DNA of 64,000 bases. It comes from CAYPEK01 sp964409645. Its GTDB lineage: Bacteria; UBP15; UBA6099. The notes under the pieces were generated by a model. The model was not told the DNA's origin. It did no database searches and worked only from the letters and a program-made list of their open reading frames with translations. Location: contig CAYPEK010000001.1 of assembly GCA_964409645.1 (NCBI GenBank), forward strand, positions 137,043-201,042, written 5' to 3'. Positions within the stretch are counted from its first letter, which is position 1, and the number at the start of each line of letters is the position of its first letter. The translations under genes were made by a program, and so were the position numbers. Below are positions 40,090 through 47,603 of the stretch, piece after piece.

Positions 40090-41457
40090 ATGAGGGACGA
40101 ACTGAAGTTTCCGGAAGGGTTTATCTGGGGTACGGCGACGGCCGGTCATCAGCTCGAGGGCCACAACGACAAGTCGGACTGGTGGAAGTTCGAGCAGGAG
40201 GGCAAGATCAACGATGGTACGATATCCGGCAGGTCGGTGGACTACTGGAACCGCTATGAAGAGGACCACGCGATCATGTCAGGATTCGGCTGGAACGGAT
40301 TCCGGCTGGGGATCGAATGGGCGAAGCTGGAGCCGGAGGACGGCCGTTTCGACCGGGGCGCGATAGAGCATTACAGGAAAATATTTGAATCGCTTAAACG
40401 CAATAATCTAAAAATATGCCTGACGCTTTACCACTGGGTGCTCCCGCTGTGGTTCGCCGAGCAGGGCGGCTGGGAAAACCCGAAAGCGGTGGACCGCTTC
40501 ATGAAATTCGCAGAGGTTGTCGTGAAGGAGTTCGGCGAGTACCCGGAGCTGTGGGTGACTGTGAACGAGCCGACGTCGCCGAGCGTGGGCGGCTATCTGA
40601 TCGGCTACTTTCCGCCGGAGAAGAAGTCGTTCCCTGCGTACTGTCTCGTTATGAACAAATATCTGCGCGTGCATGCGAAATGCCACGAGCTTATCCACAA
40701 TGCAGCGCCGCGTAACGCGTCGGGTGGCCCGGCAATGGTGAGCACTGCTTACGCGTATCAGTACATGGCGCCGTACGGGACGCCGGGCTTCGCGGGTGCG
40801 GTGGAGAGTCTCGCGGCGCCGATCGCGGCGTATCTGAGCTACCGCGCGTGGGACAAGTCGATCACGACGGGCCGCGCGCAGTTGCCGTTCGGCATCGAGC
40901 TGATTAAGAGCCTGAAGGACAGCTATGACTACTGCGGGGTTAACTACTACACGCGGATGGCGTGGCGGTTCGACCCGGCGAACAAAGAAAAGATTTTCGA
41001 TCCGTACGCGATACACGAGGGGATCGAGAGAAACGAGATGGGCTGGGAAATTTTCCCGCCGGGGTTCCACAATATTCTCCGCGAAGTGTGGGACACGTTT
41101 CACAAACCGATCTACATCACCGAGAACGGCGTCGCGGACGGCGACGATAAAATGCGCCCGACGTACACGCTCGAACACCTCGCACAGATCCATAACGCGA
41201 TCTCCGAGGGGATCGACGTCGCGGGATATTTCCACTGGTCTTACATAGATAATTTCGAGTGGCGCGAGGGGTTCGAGAAGAAGCTCGGGCTGATCGCGTG
41301 CGACTACGCCGACCCGGAACTGAAACGCGTTCCGAGGAAGAGCGCGCACATGTATTCCGAGATAGCTCGTGGCAACGGCATCACTCGCGAGATCGTGGAG
41401 AAGTACGCGCCGAATGCTATGGACGGCGTATTCGGTGACAAGTGGCGGTTGCGTTGA
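40090..41457 (+). CDS. Family 1 glycoside hydrolase (beta-glucosidase-like)
   Basis: A 455-residue cytosolic GH1 enzyme. ATG 40090 with GAGAGGTG is the start; the open frame extends upstream only through the FmdB gene. The first strand FPEGFIWGTATAGHQLEG, the acid/base motif TVNEP (E160) and the nucleophile motif ITENG (E345) are intact, as is HWSYIDNFEW near the end. It cleaves beta-linked glucosides or galactosides with retention. No signal peptide is present, so it acts on imported sugars, which fits the GPH symporter elsewhere in the window. Confidence 0.92.
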   Translation: MRDELKFPEGFIWGTATAGHQLEGHNDKSDWWKFEQEGKINDGTISGRSVDYWNRYEEDHAIMSGFGWNGFRLGIEWAKLEPEDGRFDRGAIEHYRKIFESLKRNNLKICLTLYHWVLPLWFAEQGGWENPKAVDRFMKFAEVVVKEFGEYPELWVTVNEPTSPSVGGYLIGYFPPEKKSFPAYCLVMNKYLRVHAKCHELIHNAAPRNASGGPAMVSTAYAYQYMAPYGTPGFAGAVESLAAPIAAYLSYRAWDKSITTGRAQLPFGIELIKSLKDSYDYCGVNYYTRMAWRFDPANKEKIFDPYAIHEGIERNEMGWEIFPPGFHNILREVWDTFHKPIYITENGVADGDDKMRPTYTLEHLAQIHNAISEGIDVAGYFHWSYIDNFEWREGFEKKLGLIACDYADPELKRVPRKSAHMYSEIARGNGITREIVEKYAPNAMDGVFGDKWRLR

Positions 41458-41471
41458 CGCGGCGGGATGTT

Positions 41472-41498
41472 TGAGATGTCCTGTCCGAGGATATAATA
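41472..41498 (+). promoter_or_regulatory. Possible promoter of the glycyl radical enzyme gene
   Basis: TTGAGA (41472-41477) and TATAAT (41493-41498) with a short 15-bp spacer, 20 bases before ATG 41518. Confidence 0.35.
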
Positions 41499-41517
41499 AA
41501 TATACAGGTGATTCCTG

Positions 41518-44139
41518 ATGGCCGACAGGTCACTCAACGACATTCTCGCGAACGTGCTGCTGCAGGCGATGGCGGCGAATTTCAATCTGCGCCATAAGTT
41601 CCGCAAGTATCTCAAAGAGCGCGGCGGCTGGGCGAAATTCAAGATAGGCATCCGGACGGAAAACGACACGGTGCGGCAGTGCATCAGCTTCTCGGACGGC
41701 TGGGTGAAGGTGTCCGCCGACATCCCCGACGACGCCGACGCGGTGATGATTCTCAAGGACGACGACGTCCTGATGAAGATGCTGAAGCTGCCGCCGAACG
41801 AGGTTCTCAACCTGCTTCTGAAAAACCAGATGCGGATATCGGGCAACCTCGCGACGATGAGCCGTTTCAACTTTCTACTTTCGCTGCTCCTCGAAGGAAT
41901 CCACAAAGACAAAAATGGGAATAGGAACGAAGACAGCGGCTCGAACGGAGCGCGCGGCGAGGACTCCGGACGCACGGATAATCTTGCGGAGCGCGGGAAA
42001 CAGCGGCTCGCCGGATCGCGCTCGGACGCGGTTGAGTTTCTCGACGACTCGTATCTCTCGAAATATTCTCTCGAAGATTTTCCAAGGCTGAAAAAGTTTC
42101 TCGACATACATCTGACAACAAAACCGGAGGTCTGCCACGAGCGAGCGAAGCTGCTCACGGACTGGTTTCGTGTGAATGGTTTCGAGACGGACCGTTCGGG
42201 CAAGCCGTGGGCGCCGGAACTGAGGCAGGCGCACGCTTACCGGTTCATGATGGGCAACCGCCGGCCGATAATCCGTAAGGACGACCTGATCGCGGGTACC
42301 ACGACGACGAAGGAGATCGGAGTCGTGATGTACCCGGACACGAGCGGCACTCTGCTGTGGAGCGAACTGAAGTCTGTCCCCGACCGGCAACTCAATCCTT
42401 ACGCGATTTCCGAGGACACGGCGAAAATACTCCACGAAGACGTATTCCCGTTCTGGGAGAAGCGGAACGTGCGCGAGTGGGTGCGGCGCGAGTACGGCGA
42501 GCCGCTGTGCCAGAGGATGGACGAGCGGTTCGCGGTGTATTTCCTGTGGAAAAATGTTGCTCTTTCGCATACGATAGCCGATTTCCCGAAGCTGCTGCAN
42601 NNNNNNNNNNNNNNNNNNNNNNNNNNNNNNNNNNNNNNNNNNNNNNNNNNNNNNNNNNNNNNNNNNNNNNNNNNNNNNNNNNNNNNNNNNNNNNNNNNNT
42701 ACATGCGCTGCACGGATCACCTTCCGATGATACCCGACATCGGCAACTTCCTGTTCGGCGGCAGCTCGTCCGATCAGGCGATCACGCTCGGCGGCCAGAC
42801 GCCCGACGGCAAGAGCGCGGTCAACGACATGACCTACATCTTTCTCAAGGTCACGGAGATGCTCGGCATCCGCGACCCGAACGTGAACGCGCGTTACACG
42901 CCCGGCGTGAACTCGGACACCTATCTGAAACGGCTTTGCGAAGTCAACAAAATAACGACCGCCACACCGTCGATGCACAACGACAACGCGGTGCTGGCGT
43001 CGCTCGCGGAGTTCAATTACCCCGTCGAGCACGTGCGCAACTGGTCGGCCACCGGCTGCGTTGAGCCGACGGTTTCCGGCCGCCATATCGGCCACACAAA
43101 CTGCATGATGATGAACATGGTCGCGGCGCTGGAGATGGCGATGAACGACGGCCGCCACCCGCTGATGGAATGGGACCTCGGTCCGAAGACGGGCGGCCTG
43201 CGCGACGGCGACTTCCCCACATTCGAGAGTTTTTTCGAGGCTTTCGAGAGGCAATATAAGTTTCTGATTAACAACTCATGTGAATACAATAACATGCTCG
43301 GCCGCGGACACAGCGTCGTGAGGCCGACGCCGCTGCTCTCGTCGATGATAGAGGGCTGCACGACGTCCGGCCGCGACGTGACAAAGGGCGGCGCGATGTA
43401 CAACAGTTCCGGCGCGGCCTGCATCGGGCTCGCGGACATCACCGATTCGCTGATGGCGATAAAAAAGGTCGTCTATGAAGAAAAACGCGTCACGTTTCAG
43501 GAGCTGAGGCGCGCCGTGGCAACTAATTTCAAGAACGATCAGCCGCTTCTCGCGCACATACTTACGCGCGTGCCGAAGTTCGGGTCGGGCGACGCGGAGG
43601 CGCTCGCGGTCGCGACCCGCGTTGCGAAGTTCTCACACGATACTTATGGCGCGAACACGAACTTCCGGGGCGGGAAGTACACAGCCGGGTTCTGGTCGAT
43701 GTCGAACCACGTTGCGTTCGGCGTGCTCTCCGGCGCGCTGCCGTCGGGCCGGCTCGCCGGGAAGCCGTTCACTCCGGGCCTGACGCCGGAGCCGGTCGCG
43801 TCGGACAACCTGCTCGACCCGATCCGCGATGTTGCATCGCTGAAGCCGGAGTACATGAACAACAACATCGCGTTCAACGTGAAGGTTGTGCCGGGCGCGG
43901 GCGACACGCACGAGCGCGCGGTGGACAACATCTTCTCTTACGTGAAGACTTATTTCGATCTTGGTGGGATGCAGATGCAATTGAACGTGGTGACGTCGGA
44001 AACGCTGCGGGATGCGATGAGGCACCCGGAGAACTACCGCAACCTGCTAGTGCGGATATCCGGATACAACGCGTATTTCGTGACGCTGAACCGCGACATG
44101 CAGCTTGAGCTCATCGAACGCGCCGAGTACAGGGTTTAG
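41518..44139 (+). CDS. Glycyl radical enzyme with N-terminal SCP2-like domain (contains assembly gap)
   Basis: An 873-codon frame including 100 unknown bases. Residues 1-130 do not belong to the glycyl radical fold; VKVSADIPDDADAVMILKDD, then a helix and QMRISGNLATMSRFNFLLSLL match the SCP2 lipid-binding pattern. From about residue 190 it is a PFL-like enzyme: RQAHAYRFMMGNRRP, the active-site GCVEP (Cys codon 43057-43059), and the glycyl radical loop RISGYNAYF with Gly codon 44062-44064. GCVEP rather than a Cys-Cys pair excludes pyruvate formate-lyase and points to a dehydratase or C-X lyase. The substrate is unknown; the SCP2 domain hints at a hydrophobic one. An activase gene follows 394 bases later. 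Confidence 0.85.
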   Translation: MADRSLNDILANVLLQAMAANFNLRHKFRKYLKERGGWAKFKIGIRTENDTVRQCISFSDGWVKVSADIPDDADAVMILKDDDVLMKMLKLPPNEVLNLLLKNQMRISGNLATMSRFNFLLSLLLEGIHKDKNGNRNEDSGSNGARGEDSGRTDNLAERGKQRLAGSRSDAVEFLDDSYLSKYSLEDFPRLKKFLDIHLTTKPEVCHERAKLLTDWFRVNGFETDRSGKPWAPELRQAHAYRFMMGNRRPIIRKDDLIAGTTTTKEIGVVMYPDTSGTLLWSELKSVPDRQLNPYAISEDTAKILHEDVFPFWEKRNVREWVRREYGEPLCQRMDERFAVYFLWKNVALSHTIADFPKLLXXXXXXXXXXXXXXXXXXXXXXXXXXXXXXXXXXYMRCTDHLPMIPDIGNFLFGGSSSDQAITLGGQTPDGKSAVNDMTYIFLKVTEMLGIRDPNVNARYTPGVNSDTYLKRLCEVNKITTATPSMHNDNAVLASLAEFNYPVEHVRNWSATGCVEPTVSGRHIGHTNCMMMNMVAALEMAMNDGRHPLMEWDLGPKTGGLRDGDFPTFESFFEAFERQYKFLINNSCEYNNMLGRGHSVVRPTPLLSSMIEGCTTSGRDVTKGGAMYNSSGAACIGLADITDSLMAIKKVVYEEKRVTFQELRRAVATNFKNDQPLLAHILTRVPKFGSGDAEALAVATRVAKFSHDTYGANTNFRGGKYTAGFWSMSNHVAFGVLSGALPSGRLAGKPFTPGLTPEPVASDNLLDPIRDVASLKPEYMNNNIAFNVKVVPGAGDTHERAVDNIFSYVKTYFDLGGMQMQLNVVTSETLRDAMRHPENYRNLLVRISGYNAYFVTLNRDMQLELIERAEYRV
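42600..42699. other. Assembly gap (100 N)
   Basis: A run of exactly 100 Ns inside the glycyl radical enzyme gene, the usual placeholder for a gap of unknown length. The frame happens to continue across it. Confidence 0.99.
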
Positions 44140-44199
44140 CATTCCAATACCTCTGAAAAGAACTTGTTTACCTAAAATGCAAATGTCCGGATTTGAAAT

Positions 44200-44223
44200 G
44201 GGCGCGTGCAACGCGCCCCTACG
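44200..44223. repeat. GGGCGCGT-GCA-ACGCGCCC palindrome
   Basis: Perfect 8-bp stem followed by CTACG, in the orientation opposite to the copies at 27743 and 44419. Confidence 0.7.
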
Positions 44224-44239
44224 CACCGGATAATGATAT

Positions 44240-44414
44240 CCCGGATTCGTCAATAAAGAAACGAATCCGGGGCGATGTTCATAGCGGTGAACTGCTTCGT
44301 TGTCGGCACATTTTATTGTTCATGTACATCCCAGTACACTCACTGCAAAAATGTACCTTCCGCCTCGCATTTCATCCGCTCTAAATCATCGCAACCAAAT
44401 CCTAAGGCGGATTT
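44240..44414 (+). repeat. Structured dispersed element, divergent copy 3
   Basis: Same architecture as 5075 and 6310 with different sequence: 5' hairpin CCCGGATTCGT / ACGAATCCGGG (44240-44271), GGCGATG...CTGCTTCGTTG, a central stem TGTAC-ATCCCA-GTACA (44323-44338), and a weak 3' hairpin AAATCC / GGATTT (44397-44414). Confidence 0.65.
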
Positions 44415-44418
44415 GAGT

Positions 44419-44446
44419 ATGTAGGGGCACGTTGCACGTGCCCCCA
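44419..44446. repeat. GGGGCACGT-TGC-ACGTGCCCC palindrome
   Basis: Perfect 9-bp stem, preceded by TATGTA. Same family as 27743. Confidence 0.75.
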
Positions 44447-44533
44447 TGAGACCGATTTGCCGTGTTGAATTTTTATCGGGATTTGAAATGGCATTTTTCT
44501 CCGTGGTAGTTATAATAAGAAAGCATTTTTGCT

Positions 44534-45484
44534 ATGGAAACAGTATCGAAACAGAACGGGCAGCAGGCGGCAAAGAAGAGCACGCCTCTGATTTTGTATC
44601 TGAAACGCAACTGTCTCGACGACGGCCCCGGCATCCGCACGACGGTGTTCTTCAAGGGCTGCCCGCTCAAGTGCGTTTGGTGCCACAACCCCGAAAGCCA
44701 GTCCGCGAAAACCGAGCTGTCATTCGACGCCGACAAGTGCATCGGATGCCGGACGTGCATCTACACGTGTAAGCGGAAGGCGATCAGCCTCGACAATCGA
44801 GGCTACGTGGACCGCGCGAAGTGCAACCTGTGCTTCAAATGCGTGGAAGAGTGCCCGTCGCAGGCGATGGAACGGATGGGCGTTCCGGCGGACATGACGG
44901 AGATTCTCGAAACGATTAAAAAAGATATCCCGTTCTATAAAACATCAGGCGGCGGGGTGACTCTCTCCGGCGGCGAGCCGGCGATGCATGGGCAGTTCTG
45001 CGCGGAACTGCTCGCGGAATGCAAATCGCTCGGCGTACACACGCTGCTGGAGACGTGCGGCGATTTCGACTTGCAGAAGTTCCGCGCGACGATGTATCCG
45101 CATCTCGATGCGATTTACTACGACATCAAGCTGATGGACAAAGAGCAACATAAACAGTATTGCGGCGCGGGCAACACGCGCATTCTCGATAATTTCCGGC
45201 GGCTCGCGCAGCTCGCCCGCGACGGCGGCGCGACTGTCTTGCCGCGCGTGCCTCTCGTGCCCGGCATAACGGACACCGACTCGAATCTGTCGCTGATCGC
45301 GGCGTTCCTGCGCGGATGCGGCGTGGAAGAGGTGGCTCTGCTCGCCTATAACCCAACGTGGCTGAAGAAGGTTGTGACTCTCGGCCGCAAAGCGGAATAC
45401 GACTGCTCGAAATGGATGCCCGCTTCCGAAATCTCACGTTGCGCCGCACACTTCGAAGGCTTCAAAATCCACGGCGCCGGCTGA
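44534..45484 (+). CDS. Glycyl radical enzyme activating protein
   Basis: A 316-residue radical SAM activase. The cluster motif CPLKCVWC lies in FFKGCPLKCVWCHNPES. Two further [4Fe-4S] sites follow (CIGCRTCIYTC and CNLCFKCVEEC), the form found in activases of dehydratase-type glycyl radical enzymes rather than the short PFL activase. Then come SGGGVTLSGGEP and the YYDIKLMD strand. It makes the glycyl radical on the enzyme encoded upstream by H abstraction. ATG 44534 has no strong ribosome site. The transcript is probably separate from its target, given 394 bases of repeats between them. Confidence 0.92.
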   Translation: METVSKQNGQQAAKKSTPLILYLKRNCLDDGPGIRTTVFFKGCPLKCVWCHNPESQSAKTELSFDADKCIGCRTCIYTCKRKAISLDNRGYVDRAKCNLCFKCVEECPSQAMERMGVPADMTEILETIKKDIPFYKTSGGGVTLSGGEPAMHGQFCAELLAECKSLGVHTLLETCGDFDLQKFRATMYPHLDAIYYDIKLMDKEQHKQYCGAGNTRILDNFRRLAQLARDGGATVLPRVPLVPGITDTDSNLSLIAAFLRGCGVEEVALLAYNPTWLKKVVTLGRKAEYDCSKWMPASEISRCAAHFEGFKIHGAG

Positions 45485-45495
45485 TGGCCGCGAAA

Positions 45496-45716
45496 GAAGC
45501 ATGAAAACCTTTTTTGAAAAAAAGGTTTTCAAACTTTCCAAAAAACTTTAGTTTCGGGTTTATCGCAAGAGGCACGTTCAACGTACCCCTACGATGATGG
45601 TAATGGGGAGGTTGTTGCGGAAGGCTGAATACGCGAAATCGAAGTTTTTAGGAAAGGGGTTCGGGGAATAACCTTTTTTTCAAAAAGGGTTTTCCACGAC
45701 TCAAAAAAGGTTTTCG
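45496..45716. repeat. AAAACCTTTTTTGAAAAAAAGG repeat, copy 2, with inverted right half
   Basis: Begins 12 bases after the activase stop with GAAGCATGAAAACC, a T6/A7 hairpin and CAAACTTTCCAAAAAACTTT. Around 45640-45716 the inverse sequence returns (GAAGTTTTTAGGAAAGGGG, AACCTTTTTTTCAAAAAGGG). A GGCACGTTCAACGTACCCC palindrome is nested at 45571-45593. Nothing else is seen before the small gene at 45720. Confidence 0.65.
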
Positions 45717-45719
45717 CAA

Positions 45720-45899
45720 TTATTTCGAAGTTTTTTTGGATGTCTTTTTTCCGGAGTCGCCGTAAATCAACTTTTCAGCTTTTTGGAGAACGCTGTGTAT
45801 CTCGTCGATTTCGTGCCCGTATTTATCGAGTGTTTTCAGGACCGGTTTGAGGTCTTCCTCGGACAGGATTCCGTCCGGATCGTGTTTCGTTTTTGACAT
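45720..45899 (-). CDS. Small hypothetical protein, 59 residues
   Basis: A minus-strand gene starting at ATG 45899 with AAGAAGG about 9 bases upstream and ending in TAA at 45720-45722. It reads MSKTKHDPDGILSEEDL, then KPVLKTLDKYGHEIDEIHSV and LQKAEKLIYGDSGKK, ending in Lys/Ser/Thr repeats. The charged helical core with hydrophobic spacing looks like a genuine small protein, perhaps a dimer-forming helix. I recognise no family. It is divergent from the STAS gene and adjacent to the repeat at 45496. Confidence 0.5.
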   Translation of the reverse strand: MSKTKHDPDGILSEEDLKPVLKTLDKYGHEIDEIHSVLQKAEKLIYGDSGKKTSKKTSK

Positions 45900-46036
45900 T
45901 TAGTACGCCTTCTTAATTTTGCTTCTGACAGACATTGTATCAGCAACGGAATTTTTTTACCACGGAGTTTTCGTCACAAAGGCGGTTATTGTGTTATAAT
46001 CTTTCTGCCTTTAAAAAACGACGAGGTTTGCCGGAG

Positions 46037-46363
46037 ATGGAAATAGACAGACAGGATCGGCAGGGCGCGGTGGTGTTGTCGCTGAAGGGTGAACTGGATT
46101 TTAACACCGCAAAGGCTTTCAACGAGACGATTGCGAAACTGATCGAGGAGAATATGCAGAGAATAGTCATCGAAATGAAAGGGCTCGCGCATGTGGACAG
46201 CATGGGCCTCGGCTCGATCACCAAGCTCTGGAAAATCGCCGACCAGCAGGGGTTCGCGCTGATTCTCGCGGATGTGCCGAAGAACATCCTCAACCTCATT
46301 AAACTCGTGAATCTCGACCGGCGGATTCTGATTTACGACAGCGTCGAGGAAGCTCTCGTCTGA
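46037..46363 (+). CDS. STAS-domain anti-anti-sigma factor-like protein
   Basis: A 108-residue single STAS domain. ATG 46037 is chosen by comparison with the family start (MEIDRQDRQGAVVLSLKGELD). The phosphorylatable Ser lies in VDSMGLGSI. Such proteins (RsbV/SpoIIAA type) are phosphorylated by an HATPase partner and control a sigma factor or other target. No such kinase adjoins it; two stand-alone HATPases are encoded in the hydrogenase region. A TATAAT box at 45995-46000 probably marks its promoter, with a leader of about 30 bases. Confidence 0.88.
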   Translation: MEIDRQDRQGAVVLSLKGELDFNTAKAFNETIAKLIEENMQRIVIEMKGLAHVDSMGLGSITKLWKIADQQGFALILADVPKNILNLIKLVNLDRRILIYDSVEEALV

Positions 46364-46393
46364 GAGCCGCGCTACGCATTAACCCATCGATAG

Positions 46394-46810
46394 TTAAATC
46401 CGGATTTTAGTTTGTGCTTCGTTTTCCCACACGCGCTGGAGGTATGAGTGGAACGCGACGGCGTCCTTGTGGAAGGAGTGCGGCGCGCGCGGGATGAGTT
46501 CGAGATAGACGCACCAAGGCTCTTCCTTGTTCTCGAAAACATGCTGCCTGAAGATGAAGAATCCCTGAAGAGATTCGACGAACATGAACGAGAAGTAGTT
46601 GTCGAAGTTGTCGATCGGCGGTTGGAAGTTGAAGGCGTGCGTGATATCGAACCGGAATCCGGGGCGCGTGTATGCGTAGTATCCGGTGGGGTTTGCTTCG
46701 AACGTCATAATTTCCTCGTCGCGATAGAATGCGTTTTGGAGATTATCGAGAAAATCCATAGAGCCACCGTCGCGCCGCCGGGCAGGCTGTTTCCGCGCTT
46801 CGATTTCCAT
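46394..46810 (-). CDS. Hypothetical protein rich in aromatic residues
   Basis: A 138-codon minus-strand frame. ATG 46810 or ATG 46759 (MDFLDNLQNAFYRDEEIM) could be the start; the second avoids a very basic leader and is preceded by GGTGG. The body has YYAYTRPGFRFDITHAFNF, NYFSFMFVESLQGFFIF and EPWCVYLELIPRAPHSFHKD, a balanced soluble-protein composition with many Phe and Tyr. The frame on the other strand (46448-46876) is composed of charged residues and looks like a shadow. I recognise no family. It converges with the STAS gene. Confidence 0.5.
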   Translation of the reverse strand: MEIEARKQPARRRDGGSMDFLDNLQNAFYRDEEIMTFEANPTGYYAYTRPGFRFDITHAFNFQPPIDNFDNYFSFMFVESLQGFFIFRQHVFENKEEPWCVYLELIPRAPHSFHKDAVAFHSYLQRVWENEAQTKIRI

Positions 46811-46844
46811 TATATCCCGCGTGTTGTAGAATTTACAGGGTGTT

Positions 46845-46955
46845 GGGGTCAGGCCATGAATTGTGAATTGAGATGAATCGATTTGAAATCCTGATACCGA
46901 AAGTAATGCGTGTATATTCGTGAATCGCTCAATTCACAATTCACGGCCTGACCCC
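46845..46955. repeat. Terminal-inverted-repeat element, copy A
   Basis: A 111-bp element beginning GGGGTCAGGCCATGAATTG and ending in its complement. The 28-bp ends match at 27 positions. No ORF. It lies 20 bases before yjbQ copy 1; copy B lies just after that gene. Confidence 0.85.
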
Positions 46956-46974
46956 GAAACTGCGGCGGTGTGTC

Positions 46975-47391
46975 ATGGTTAAGAAATCCGAGATTGCTCT
47001 GCAGACGAAGGGTAACGGCGCGATGGCGGACATCACGGACGATGTAGCGCGCGCGGTGTCCGAATCGGGTATGAGTGACGGCATAGCGGTGGTTTTCGTT
47101 CCGGGCGCAACGGGTGGCCTGACGACGATCGAATACGAGGGCGGTCTCGTGCGCGATTTTTCCGAACTGATGGAGCGGCTGGCGCCGGAGAGCCGGGACT
47201 ATCATCACAACGAGCGCTGGGGCGACGGTAACGGCCACTCGCACGTTCGCGCGTCGCTGCTGGGGCCGTCGATCACGGTTCCGTTTTCGGACGGGCGTCT
47301 GACGCTCGGCACATGGCAGCAGATTGTGTTTGTGGATTTCGACACTCGGCCTCGTGCGCGGAAGCTGGTTGTGCAGCTTGTGGGCGAGTAA
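46975..47391 (+). CDS. yjbQ: YjbQ-family protein, copy 1
   Basis: A 138-residue protein of the YjbQ/UPF0047 family, some members of which show secondary thiamine phosphate synthase activity. Conserved parts: the central GATGGLTTIEY, the metal-site region NERWGDGNGHSHVRASLLGPSITVP, and GTWQQIVFVDFDTRPRARKLVVQ. The biological role is not settled. ATG 46975 has GGCGGTG upstream. The gene is bracketed by two copies of an inverted-repeat element (46845-46955, 47405-47504). A paralogue lies at 51975. Confidence 0.88.
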   Translation: MVKKSEIALQTKGNGAMADITDDVARAVSESGMSDGIAVVFVPGATGGLTTIEYEGGLVRDFSELMERLAPESRDYHHNERWGDGNGHSHVRASLLGPSITVPFSDGRLTLGTWQQIVFVDFDTRPRARKLVVQLVGE

Positions 47392-47404
47392 AGAAAAAGG
47401 TATT

Positions 47405-47504
47405 GGGGTCAGGCCATAAATTTTGAATTGAGATGGGCTGATTTAGAATCACGATACCTATGGTTTTTAAAGTTCGCTCAATTCACAATTCACGGCCTGA
47501 CCCC
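47405..47504. repeat. Terminal-inverted-repeat element, copy B
   Basis: A 100-bp element with the same GGGGTCAGGCC / GGCCTGACCCC ends as copy A and a related middle (GATTTAGAATC, GATACC). It starts 13 bases after yjbQ. Confidence 0.85.
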
Positions 47505-47603
47505 TGCACGGAGGCACAGAGAAAGATAAAAACGAGAACAATAAAGATAAAAAATTGAATGAATATATTAAACGCAAACAATATATTCTGATTAGTGGGA
47601 CAA

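Larger units (their letters stand above)
44140..44533. other. Repeat-filled intergenic region
   Basis: Between the glycyl radical enzyme and its activase. It holds a GGGCGCGT-ACGCGCCC palindrome (44200), a divergent copy of the structured element (44240-44414), a GGGGCACGT palindrome (44419) and a TATAAT box at 44511-44516, about 18 bases before the activase ATG. I see no gene. Confidence 0.7.

Noticed and set aside
46448..46876. A plus-strand 142-codon frame opposite the aromatic-rich hypothetical gene
   Set aside because: Its composition (runs of Glu, Arg, Asp, Val) looks like a reverse shadow, while the minus-strand frame has normal protein composition.
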